A stretch of DNA of 64,000 bases, from positions 1 to 64,000 of the IMG/VR virus record IMGVR_UViG_3300003690_000003; one strand, written 5' to 3'. Within the stretch, counting starts at the first letter, position 1. Every line of letters begins with the position of its first letter. The notes under the pieces were generated by a model. It saw only the letters and a list, made by a program, of their open reading frames with translations. It had not been told where the DNA came from and searched no databases. Of the stretch, positions 19,094-26,125 are shown piece after piece. A program made the position numbers and the translations under genes. This DNA comes from a virus.

Positions 19094-19260
19094 GCGCTGC
19101 TTACCTCGTTTAACTCTGCTTTGTCACACAAAGTTCTGCATCCATAATCATCAAAGCAAACCAAGTAGGCGCCATTTTTATGATCGAGAATAATAAGACC
19201 CAAGTAACCGTGCATCGCACGGTGGGGGTTTCTCAGTCTGACCAGAGATCCTACTGTCAT
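19090..19260 (-). CDS. GDLV-family SH3-like small protein, first gene of block
   Basis: 56 residues, MTVGSLVRLRNPHRAMHGYL, with GLIILDHKNGAYLVCFDDYG, ending LNEVSSA. The ATG is 6 nt after the -10 (leaderless). Confidence 0.8.
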   Translation of the reverse strand: MTVGSLVRLRNPHRAMHGYLGLIILDHKNGAYLVCFDDYGCRTLCDKAELNEVSSA

Positions 19261-19266
19261 GCTACT

Positions 19267-19295
19267 AGCATAGCACGGCTAGCAACTGCTGTCAA
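19267..19295 (-). promoter_or_regulatory. Promoter cassette, leaderless type
   Basis: TTGACA, 17 nt ending CGTGC, TATGCT, AGTAGC, ATG. Confidence 0.85.
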
Positions 19296-19303
19296 GAGAA
19301 AAA

Positions 19304-19555
19304 TCAGTCGCCCACGTCGCTATAGCGTTGAGCAAACTTATTAAGAGCGGCGCGCATTTCTTCCAGCGTCTTCCCTCCCATGTATTCTTGTAGCTCCCTT
19401 ATGAAAACCTTCTCAAATCTCTTCTGGCTCCATCTTTTTAGTCCTTGGCTTTTCATAAATTGCTTCTTGAACTTATCATCAATCTCAAAATAGACAGTAT
19501 GAGTACCGTCCCCGTTGTCGACCTCATTGGTTATAGGAAGGTTAAAGGTCTCCAC
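19304..19555 (-). CDS. Phage protein of unknown function, 83 residues
   Basis: METFNLPITNEVDNGDGTHT, then VYFEIDDKFKKQFMKSQGLK, then two helices rich in Lys/Glu. Similar small proteins with a VYFEIDDxFKK segment occur in phages, but no function is known to me. Two bases separate it from thyX. Confidence 0.75.
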   Translation of the reverse strand: METFNLPITNEVDNGDGTHTVYFEIDDKFKKQFMKSQGLKRWSQKRFEKVFIRELQEYMGGKTLEEMRAALNKFAQRYSDVGD

Positions 19556-19557
19556 TT

Positions 19558-20211
19558 CTATAACTTTCGATAGGCTTCAACGGTAATAGGGTATAGTTTT
19601 TCAATAATATTTAATATGGTCTCCGCAACTTTTTGGATCTCCCACTGGGCGCTTTCGTCCAGACGCAGATCAATGAACTTTAAAATATTGTTTAGATTCG
19701 CAGTCGCGTAGTATTCCGTATACATATTCTGAGGCAAAATACCCCTGGCCTGCTCTCGGCACACACCTTCCGTGAGCAACCACTCGTATAGCTCCAGAGA
19801 ACTTTCGTGGTGGCCCTGGACCAGGGCCCTGACTACGGGATTTTTAATATACTCGTCGCTGCTCGCTTGTCGATTGTTCTGGTGCTGTATTCTCAACTGT
19901 TTGGGTTCATAGAACCGAATGTCAAAATCTGTGTATCGTCTGCTGATTTCATTGTAAGACCACGTTCTGTGTCTCATGTGCTGTCGAGCAACAAACAAAG
20001 GAACCTTTATTCTGAAGGTGACACTACAATGTTCGAGCACAGAAGTATGTTTGTGCTCTATAAGATAGTTTATTAGCTTCTTATCTTTTTTCTGCAGTTC
20101 CAACTTTTGTTTGCCAAATGAAACGCGCGCGCTGTTTACTACAGTGAGATCCGTTCCGACGTGGTGGACCAATTCGACGTTACCTATACCATCCTCATAG
20201 AGATCGACCAT
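19558..20211 (-). CDS. thyX: Flavin-dependent thymidylate synthase
   Basis: 217 residues. The ThyX signature RHRTWSYNEISRRY (RHRxxSxNxxSxRY) is near residue 80. ThyX makes dTMP from dUMP using FAD, NADPH and methylenetetrahydrofolate. Length is typical. With the dUTPase at 38475, the dCMP-deaminase-like protein at 51206 and RNR at 46454, it completes a phage route to dTTP. Confidence 0.96.
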   Translation of the reverse strand: MVDLYEDGIGNVELVHHVGTDLTVVNSARVSFGKQKLELQKKDKKLINYLIEHKHTSVLEHCSVTFRIKVPLFVARQHMRHRTWSYNEISRRYTDFDIRFYEPKQLRIQHQNNRQASSDEYIKNPVVRALVQGHHESSLELYEWLLTEGVCREQARGILPQNMYTEYYATANLNNILKFIDLRLDESAQWEIQKVAETILNIIEKLYPITVEAYRKL

Positions 20212-20216
20212 GAGTT

Positions 20217-20477
20217 TTACCTTCCTATTCTGTCGCAGTGGAGATCATCATAGCGCATGAGCAACTTTAATCTGTGAGCTGCAGCGGCTGTCGCGCCGGA
20301 GTGTGGAATTATGTTTGGCTGAAACATTCTTTTCGAGCTGTCCGGCGAATCTATGAGCTCATAACTTTTATTTATCTGCTCCACCAACACATCACAGGCA
20401 TGGCCGCGATCAGGCTCGCAGTGGGTGAATATCAAGAACAAAGCAAAATACAAGGAACCAGCTACGTTGGTTGTCAC
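20217..20477 (-). CDS. Possible exported Cys-containing protein
   Basis: 86 residues. The N-terminal MTTNVAGSLYFALFLIFTHC is a hydrophobic, signal-like segment, followed by a polar body with three further cysteines. The lipobox is poor, so it could be exported or membrane-anchored. 4-nt overlap with the preceding gene. Function unknown. Confidence 0.6.
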   Translation of the reverse strand: MTTNVAGSLYFALFLIFTHCEPDRGHACDVLVEQINKSYELIDSPDSSKRMFQPNIIPHSGATAAAAHRLKLLMRYDDLHCDRIGR

Positions 20478-21217
20478 TCTGAAAACTTCAAAAATACCTC
20501 GCCGTAGCGTCGTCGTGCTTCGGCGGTGCTGGTTGGGGAGGTACGCACTCTGAAAACTAGTTCTTTGCTTTCGTCCAGCGCGGTAAAGCGATGACGCGGA
20601 CCACGCCTCATTTGGGTGTAAAACTGTTGTTTGAGATCGTTGATTGTGAAAGTATCGAACTGCATATCGATCGAACCATCGGGCCTAATCCAATACGCAC
20701 CTTCGTCAACATCATCAGGAGGCTTATAAAAGAAACTATCTTGACCGTATTTATCTGCAAGAACCATGCCAACGCTTTTTAGTTCTTCGTGATCGCCACC
20801 CTGCTCTGGGCGCGCAACAATAATGACAGAGTTTTCTGGCTTTTCCGTATCAACTTTAACTATTTCGCCTTCTTCATCCTTGACGGGTTCTCCTGTCTCG
20901 GGATCGATCAAGTCTTCTTTGTAACCGCCAAGTGTAGGTATGTAACCAAACCCTGCGGTCCGAACATCTGAAAGAAACTGCTCCATATTCTCTCTGTTCA
21001 CCCTGTCTTGAATAGCCGTATCCTCTTCAGAGCATTCTTTTCCGGGTGCGAGGCCGAGTTCTGCCTCACAGGACCGATCACTCGTTAATATAATGTATCC
21101 TCTATCACCGTAGTCGGTTACTATTCGGCTGAATGCGGTTTCGTTGAGAATACGATATTTCCAGTTATTATCGGCAAGATATTTGTTCCAACTTTCAAAT
21201 AGCTGTTTCATCTGCAT
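20474..21217 (-). CDS. Phage protein with LFESWNKYL-type N-terminal tag
   Basis: 247 residues. The N-terminus MQMKQLFESWNKYLAD resembles that of the M23 fusion protein (MKDLVENWNAFLSED) and short capsid-targeting-like tags of phage internal proteins. The body is mixed alpha/beta, with GYIILTSDRS and GFGYIPTLGGYKEDL, the latter like DUF3293-type proteins. A virion-associated role is inferred. Confidence 0.7.
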   Translation of the reverse strand: MQMKQLFESWNKYLADNNWKYRILNETAFSRIVTDYGDRGYIILTSDRSCEAELGLAPGKECSEEDTAIQDRVNRENMEQFLSDVRTAGFGYIPTLGGYKEDLIDPETGEPVKDEEGEIVKVDTEKPENSVIIVARPEQGGDHEELKSVGMVLADKYGQDSFFYKPPDDVDEGAYWIRPDGSIDMQFDTFTINDLKQQFYTQMRRGPRHRFTALDESKELVFRVRTSPTSTAEARRRYGEVFLKFSE

Positions 21218-21231
21218 ACCTTAAATAGTTC

Positions 21232-21414
21232 TTAGCGAATGACACGACCGAGTTCATTTGCTTTATGAGTCGTCACGGGTTGTCGAGGATCTATTCTGTC
21301 ATGCCAATCAACAATATAAAAAAGTTCATCATCTAATTTCATACTTCCCACCACTTCTCCGATTCTTCCCGTGCCACGCTGGACTACCAGCTCTCCTACA
21401 CTAAATAACCTCAT
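21232..21414 (-). CDS. GDLV-family SH3-like small protein
   Basis: 60 residues, MRLFSVGELVVQRGTGRIGE, with VVGSMKL and FYIVDWHD. VGELV replaces GDLV. It overlaps by exactly 14 nt with a gene that is not a family member. Confidence 0.75.
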   Translation of the reverse strand: MRLFSVGELVVQRGTGRIGEVVGSMKLDDELFYIVDWHDRIDPRQPVTTHKANELGRVIR

Positions 21415-21670
21415 CGTTGAAAACTTTATCAGCGAACTCTTTTGTATATTTTAACCGGCTGAAACCGTAGTTGTCTTCATCAAGATCAAACTCTTTTTGT
21501 ATCTGCCTGGCAAAAGCGCGGAGCGTTTTAATAAACGCGATCTTTCCGAACGATTTGTCATAACGCCTTGGGTAGCGACTCAAATACTTTTCAGCAAGAT
21601 GATCGATAATCTTGACGGTACTTTCCATGCCCGTCCGGTCATCAGTATCAAAAACGATGTGTGTCTTCAT
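21401..21670 (-). CDS. Phage protein of unknown function, 89 residues
   Basis: MKTHIVFDTDDRTGMESTVK, then helices LAEKYLSRYPRRYDKSFGK and AFARQIQKEFDLDEDNYG. No family recognised. Its last 14 nt are the first 14 nt of the next gene. Confidence 0.7.
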   Translation of the reverse strand: MKTHIVFDTDDRTGMESTVKIIDHLAEKYLSRYPRRYDKSFGKIAFIKTLRAFARQIQKEFDLDEDNYGFSRLKYTKEFADKVFNDEVI

Positions 21671-21863
21671 CTCGTACCTTTTTAAACATATCGGGCGCTA
21701 TTGTCAGTGCCCATTGAGTGTCTGTAAATACAATCTTGATCCAGTTAAGACCCATAGTGTCTACTACAGCTTTTCGGCCCACCAACGTGCCTGGAAAGTT
21801 ATTGGGGTGGGTCTTCTCTGTATCCACTTCCACTATATCGCCAATCGCAAAGGGTAAACTCAT
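21648..21863 (-). CDS. GDLV-family-like small protein
   Basis: 71 residues, MSLPFAIGDIVEVDTEKTHP, with LVGRKAVVDTMG and WIKIVFTDTQ. IGDIV replaces GDLV. It resembles the start of 201..416 (MSLPIRAGDVVEW). 23-nt overlap with the following gene. Confidence 0.75.
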   Translation of the reverse strand: MSLPFAIGDIVEVDTEKTHPNNFPGTLVGRKAVVDTMGLNWIKIVFTDTQWALTIAPDMFKKVRDEDTHRF

Positions 21864-22057
21864 TTTTTCTCCACTTTATCTAATTTCTTTCCTTGCACAT
21901 TGCAAAAAAGAGTGATTGCAGTTGCTTCTAGCCTCTTCAAGCTATATCTTATCTTTTTACCGACCTTCTGGACCGAATAGATTTCCCACAGTCCTGACGA
22001 TTTGTAATCCTTCACCCGAACATGGTCGCCTTCTACAAACTTTTGTTTCGGTACCAT
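21860..22057 (-). CDS. GDLV-family-like small protein
   Basis: About 65 residues from ATG 22057 (MVPKQKFVEGDHVRVKDYKS), which has GGAG 6 nt upstream. A GTG at 22069 is an alternative. EGDHVRVKD ... IYSVQKVGKKIRYSLKRL is very KOW-like. Lysine-rich C-terminus. Confidence 0.75.
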   Translation of the reverse strand: MVPKQKFVEGDHVRVKDYKSSGLWEIYSVQKVGKKIRYSLKRLEATAITLFCNVQGKKLDKVEKK

Positions 22058-22209
22058 CTGTGTCTCCACGCATCCTCACAAAACCCCGTATGATTTAAAT
22101 GTCTGATGCAATCAGTATTATAACGACTTATCCTAGGGCACTCCCGAATTTCAACGCCAGGGAGTTTTCCGAGTAGTTTCCTCCAAAGATTAATGAGGCT
22201 CCTTTTCAT
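22033..22209 (-). CDS. Small basic protein of unknown function
   Basis: 58 residues, MKRSLINLWRKLLGKLPGVE, with three cysteines in a basic body. ATGA overlap with the preceding gene; its end overlaps the next gene by 25 nt. The N-terminal amphipathic helix could touch membranes. Coding status rests on the tight operon fit. Confidence 0.55.
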   Translation of the reverse strand: MKRSLINLWRKLLGKLPGVEIRECPRISRYNTDCIRHLNHTGFCEDAWRHRWYRNKSL

Positions 22210-22397
22210 TTCTTTTTCTTGCGCTCCGCATCTTCTTTCATAATTTCACGCAATCGGCGCTTGATATAGGGGTGTTCTTCTTCGAGGTTACCGTACCGCG
22301 GTAGGATTTCCCCTCGTAACTCAGCCAAGCGTCGTTTTATATACACTTCGGTCCGTTCTTCTATTGTCATCTCCTCTATAGTATCACGATTACTCAT
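22206..22397 (-). CDS. Small charged helical protein
   Basis: 63 residues, MSNRDTIEEMTIEERTEVYI, with two copies of a (V/P)YIKRRL(A/R)E helix, ending ERKKKK. Probably all helical; function unknown. 8-nt overlap with the upstream gene. Confidence 0.7.
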   Translation of the reverse strand: MSNRDTIEEMTIEERTEVYIKRRLAELRGEILPRYGNLEEEHPYIKRRLREIMKEDAERKKKK

Positions 22398-22620
22398 CGG
22401 AGTCAACAACTCCTTGTATTTTTTTAAGATAATGCTCCATTATTTTAAACTTCATGCCATTAAAAAACGTTACGTGCCATACGTTGCGGTCCGACTTCTT
22501 GCTCTTTTTCGCAATTCCTGTGAGAAGACCTGTTCCCTGGGGGATACCATTACCACTCTTTGCAGGATGTTCAACTATATCCCCTAGCTTCAACGGCTCC
22601 TTTTTAGAAAAGTTCACCAT
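22390..22620 (-). CDS. GDLV-family SH3-like small protein
   Basis: 76 residues, MVNFSKKEPLKLGDIVEHPA, with GTGLLTGIAKKSKK and WHVTFFNGM. LGDIV replaces GDLV. Confidence 0.75.
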   Translation of the reverse strand: MVNFSKKEPLKLGDIVEHPAKSGNGIPQGTGLLTGIAKKSKKSDRNVWHVTFFNGMKFKIMEHYLKKIQGVVDSDE

Positions 22621-22622
22621 TT

Positions 22623-22865
22623 TTAACAGGATTTTGGAGCCGGTTCGCCGTGAGACCGATACACCGACTCAAGCTGAAGGTTTTTTGTAGAGTTCCATTT
22701 AAAAAGATTCTCCAAAGAAAACTTTTTGACCCAATGCACTTTTATTTTGCCGTGTTCGTCGGGGCCCCCAACCACCACTCCTAATGCCCCTTGATAAGGT
22801 CCCAACAATTGTAACTGGGACGCCTGATAGGACACCAAATCACCTTTTTTTAGCTTCCTATCCAT
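22623..22865 (-). CDS. GDLV-family SH3-like small protein
   Basis: 80 residues, MDRKLKKGDLVSYQASQLQL, with ALGVVVGGPDEHGK and IKVHWVKKF. This is the upstream-most clear family member. It shares one base with the stop of 22865..23260. Confidence 0.8.
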   Translation of the reverse strand: MDRKLKKGDLVSYQASQLQLLGPYQGALGVVVGGPDEHGKIKVHWVKKFSLENLFKWNSTKNLQLESVYRSHGEPAPKSC

Positions 22866-23260
22866 TACACATCCAGTTGCGGATTACTGAAGTATTCTTG
22901 TTCACCATCATCCCACGTCAGAATGCTGGAGTTCCCGGGATGCGGCTTGATGTGGATCTTAATAAAATCAGCCATCGAATCAAAAATAGCTAATGCGCCG
23001 CGGGGTGCTGGTGTAAGCCAATGAATAACGGCTTGACCAGTCGCCAGCACGACTCCTTCGATCACAACGCCCACCCCAGATATTCCTGTTTCATCGTGCT
23101 GCCTGGCAATCGTAAATGTACGAATACCTTGAGGAGCCTGTGCCGCGGGGCGCTTTGGTTTAAGAACTTCCGGCTCGGTTGAAACTTCCTCTTTAATATC
23201 TTCTTTAACCTCTTCAACTGTTTTTGCTGTAGTTCTTTTTTTAGTGGTTTTTTTTGCCAA
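22865..23260 (-). CDS. Phage protein with Lys/Thr-rich N-terminus, unknown function
   Basis: 131 residues. The first ~50 are MAKKTTKKRTTAKTVEEVKE-like charged sequence. The C-terminal domain runs TFTIARQHDETGISGVGVVI, AVIHWLTPAPRGALAIFDSM and ILTWDDGEQEYF. That domain is a compact, conserved-looking phage domain of unknown function; its V-I-H-W strand recalls the GDLV proteins, but the homology is unproven. Confidence 0.75.
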   Translation of the reverse strand: MAKKTTKKRTTAKTVEEVKEDIKEEVSTEPEVLKPKRPAAQAPQGIRTFTIARQHDETGISGVGVVIEGVVLATGQAVIHWLTPAPRGALAIFDSMADFIKIHIKPHPGNSSILTWDDGEQEYFSNPQLDV

Positions 23261-23263
23261 GAC

Positions 23264-25525
23264 TTACTCCTGTTCTGCTAACGATTTTTGTGCATCATAG
23301 GCTGTTCCAACTGCATTTAATAGCTTACCCATATAACCTCCCCGGCGCAATACTTTAAAAGCAAGATTTTCTGTGGAGTAAATACCGCCTTTTTGAAGTC
23401 CCGTTTGTCTCATTCTCTTGATCTTATCCTTGGTCACCTGTCCCAACGCGAGAGCTACCCCGTATTCTTTACGATCAAGATGTTTTTCTACTTTGTCTAT
23501 ATCTCTCATAACGTGTCGAGCTTTTTTAAAGATATTTAATTTATCTATTTCTTTTTGTTCTCGGGAAGGTTTCAATACCCATTCGTCATTTAAAATGGAA
23601 AAAACTCCCGTCGATGTGTGTTTTTCATCATCATCCTGAACATATAGCTCGACTTCAAATCCTTTCAGTTTAATATCGTGGTTGCGATTCCAATTGGCGC
23701 GAACAGCATCAAAATACTTTTTAACCAATCTTTCATCGTCAGCCACATCTCTAAAATCTATTACAATATGTACATCAAGGTCTGAATAATCCGACCAGTT
23801 GTAGTTCGCAAGAGATCCTGTTAGTATTATATCCTTTATATCTACGTTTGGCAAGTCTAATTTTTCAATAAATTCTTCTGCTATTTCTCGAAGTCTTTCT
23901 TTGATCTCGGGTCGAAGGTGGTCTCCATCCCACACTTCGGAATTTAAATCTGACTGCACCTCAAAAGAAGTTATAAGTTTTCCTCCATGTGGTCGGATTT
24001 TTATTCTAAGTTTTTTACGAGGCCCACAGTCTTCCTTAAGCTTTTTCTCCATCCCCTCTCGCGTATAACCCAACCTTTCGGCTTCTTCTTCGGCTTCGGC
24101 GGTTTGTGCTGCGAGCGCCGTGGCCTCTTCGGCCCGGGCCTGTATATCCTTTTGTTTCTGAGCGACTAGCTTCTTCCATGAAATATTCTTCCCTCCAGGT
24201 CCGTATTTCTCGTCTCCTCGAATTCCGTGCCGGCGAAGACGAGCTACCTCTGCCTTTGTTTCGGGTCGCACTTGATGGTGAAGATGAGGCCCCGTAGAGC
24301 CCCCCGTACTACCCGCTGTAATTCCCAGAAGCGCGCCCGATTTGAATATTCGTCCTGGTTTCAAATGAGTCGGAAGTTTATCTAAATGCAGCATCGCCCC
24401 CCGATGAGACTGTCCGTTTTCGTCTACATAACGATAAACAACATAATTCCCAGCGCCTTTGCCTATCCCCTTTTTTTTGCGACGAGTAATACTTCCTTTT
24501 GTTTCCGGGTGAACAGCTAAAATTTGCATATTGACTGGCGCGCTCAGTTCACCACGAATATCTTTTAATTTTTCTTGTCGAGATTGTTGGGCGGCCGCTA
24601 TTTCCCCCGCCGGTACATCCATTGCTTGGCCTGCTCCGGCCCACTCTTGTTCTGACCGCGCATACTCGGCTTCTCTAGCTAGCTCATCAGCAGCAATCGC
24701 AGCCTCCCGAGCCGAGGCAGCTCTGGTATCCACAGCTCGATGCCGCTGTGGCAATCCTGCGCCTTCAACCCCCGCCGGTCGGGTTCGCAGACCAAAATCT
24801 GAAGTAGTCACTGCAGTACTTGTCATGGGGTCGCGGTAATCCTGTGGTTGATTAACTATCTCGGGAGGATTGATTTCCCACCCTTTCTCATCTACATCCC
24901 CTATCCCCAACTCTTCCATAGACGCGTCCTCTTCGGGTTTAAACTCTATTTCCTCGGGCGGTCCCGGCGTAACAACCGCCTTGGGTTGCGCCTCTTCTAA
25001 CCCGCCGGGAGCCCCGGGCGGGGCTGATGTCCAATCTGGATCATCGGTAACTGCTTTAAAGGGGCCGGCCTTATTGGGGCCTGTTTTAGTTAACCTATTA
25101 AATGCTTTGCGCAATCTGCGTGCGCGGCCGGGTGACTTCTGATAATCCACTTCTTCTCGGACCTCCCTTCCATACTCTGAGGTATGGCGACGTACAGTGA
25201 CACCGCGCATTGTGTTGATATCATTAACTATTTGTTGAGTTAGTATATCCCTGTCGATCCCGCGAGGTAAGCGTATACGCAGTTTCATCGTGGTTAGATA
25301 GTAATCCTCTAACTGCTTTTGCACTCCTCCATCAACTCGGTCTACGGGAGTAACCGTTAAAACTTCAGGAACCGCACGAATATCGTTTTTAACTTCATCG
25401 CGATTGCCTCCGCGTTCATTGGACAACGCCAACAGTAAGAAGGCATTATAGGTATCTTGACTGTAAGTTAGATCATCCCTATCTTCTGATAAGAATGCAT
25501 TCCAATTTTCAACTAAATCTTTCAT
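23264..25525 (-). CDS. M23 peptidase fused to nucleotidyltransferase-like domain
   Basis: 753 residues. The N-terminus is MKDLVENWNAFLSED, a possible virion tag. A domain of unknown type (residues ~50-120) follows. The M23/LytM peptidase region has DFGLRTRP (243-250), RHRAVD (261-266, the HxxxD zinc ligands), GAMLHLDK (377-383) and STGPHLHHQV (410-419, HxH). A helical insertion (~268-325) separates the two halves. The C-terminal part has LTGSLANYNWSDYSDLDVHI (569-587), the GS...DxD motif of Pol-beta-type nucleotidyltransferases. M23 enzymes cut peptidoglycan cross-links. The NTase partner is unexpected and its substrate unknown. Confidence 0.85.
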   Translation of the reverse strand: MKDLVENWNAFLSEDRDDLTYSQDTYNAFLLLALSNERGGNRDEVKNDIRAVPEVLTVTPVDRVDGGVQKQLEDYYLTTMKLRIRLPRGIDRDILTQQIVNDINTMRGVTVRRHTSEYGREVREEVDYQKSPGRARRLRKAFNRLTKTGPNKAGPFKAVTDDPDWTSAPPGAPGGLEEAQPKAVVTPGPPEEIEFKPEEDASMEELGIGDVDEKGWEINPPEIVNQPQDYRDPMTSTAVTTSDFGLRTRPAGVEGAGLPQRHRAVDTRAASAREAAIAADELAREAEYARSEQEWAGAGQAMDVPAGEIAAAQQSRQEKLKDIRGELSAPVNMQILAVHPETKGSITRRKKKGIGKGAGNYVVYRYVDENGQSHRGAMLHLDKLPTHLKPGRIFKSGALLGITAGSTGGSTGPHLHHQVRPETKAEVARLRRHGIRGDEKYGPGGKNISWKKLVAQKQKDIQARAEEATALAAQTAEAEEEAERLGYTREGMEKKLKEDCGPRKKLRIKIRPHGGKLITSFEVQSDLNSEVWDGDHLRPEIKERLREIAEEFIEKLDLPNVDIKDIILTGSLANYNWSDYSDLDVHIVIDFRDVADDERLVKKYFDAVRANWNRNHDIKLKGFEVELYVQDDDEKHTSTGVFSILNDEWVLKPSREQKEIDKLNIFKKARHVMRDIDKVEKHLDRKEYGVALALGQVTKDKIKRMRQTGLQKGGIYSTENLAFKVLRRGGYMGKLLNAVGTAYDAQKSLAEQE

Positions 25526-25584
25526 GTTCGAGCACCACTCTCCCCATTAAATAGTGTCGAGCATCCCTTTCCGGCCCTCTTTTG

Positions 25585-25809
25585 TCAGGCGTCCCCTTGC
25601 GGGGTGAAACTACGGATGATCACCTTTTCTAACTCTTCCTGCATGATTTTTTTAGCCTCGACCTCTTGTTCACGCATTTCGTCAATAAATAACCATAAGG
25701 ACTCTCGTTCATCTGCTATCTTTTCCAGCTCTACCACCTTTTCTTCTAGATGACGTAGCCGTGCCTGTAAATTCTTGAACTCCACATACTTGCGAAAAAA
25801 ACGTCTCAT
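25585..25809 (-). CDS. Small coiled-coil protein
   Basis: 74 residues, MRRFFRKYVEFKNLQARLRH, followed by heptad-like LEEKVVELEKIADERESLW. Predicted almost entirely helical. No family recognised. A TATAAT-like -10 lies just upstream. Confidence 0.7.
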   Translation of the reverse strand: MRRFFRKYVEFKNLQARLRHLEEKVVELEKIADERESLWLFIDEMREQEVEAKKIMQEELEKVIIRSFTPQGDA

Positions 25810-25841
25810 ATAAAGTAATTATACAGGAGCTGCAAAATTTT

Positions 25842-26084
25842 TTAATGCAGAGTTGGTTCTACAAAGATTATATCTTGTAACTCTTCTCGGGTGATGATTC
25901 CTGATTTCCTGGTCCTTACTAAATAAAGTAACTCAAACTGCTGCTCGGGAGATAAAGGAAACGGGGAATATCTGGTCTTTTTCTTCTCACCCAATATTAG
26001 CGCCAACGGTTCTGGTGCATCGTAAATACTCGTTTTTTTTATTTCATGGACTAGACGTATCGGTTTTTGGTGTTTCATACTCAT
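25842..26084 (-). CDS. Small protein of unknown function
   Basis: 80 residues, MSMKHQKPIRLVHEIKKTSI, with FPLSPEQQFELLYLVRTRKS and ITREELQDIIFVEPTLH. A second ATG follows the first after one codon. Co-transcribed with the coiled-coil gene. Confidence 0.7.
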   Translation of the reverse strand: MSMKHQKPIRLVHEIKKTSIYDAPEPLALILGEKKKTRYSPFPLSPEQQFELLYLVRTRKSGIITREELQDIIFVEPTLH

Positions 26085-26096
26085 ATCCTTTATTTT

Positions 26097-26125
26097 ATTA
26101 TATCCTTTCTTGTGTAAAAGTTTAA
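26097..26125 (-). promoter_or_regulatory. Sigma-70-like promoter
   Basis: TTAAAC, 17 nt, perfect TATAAT, then AAGGATATG at the start of 25842..26084. Confidence 0.65.
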
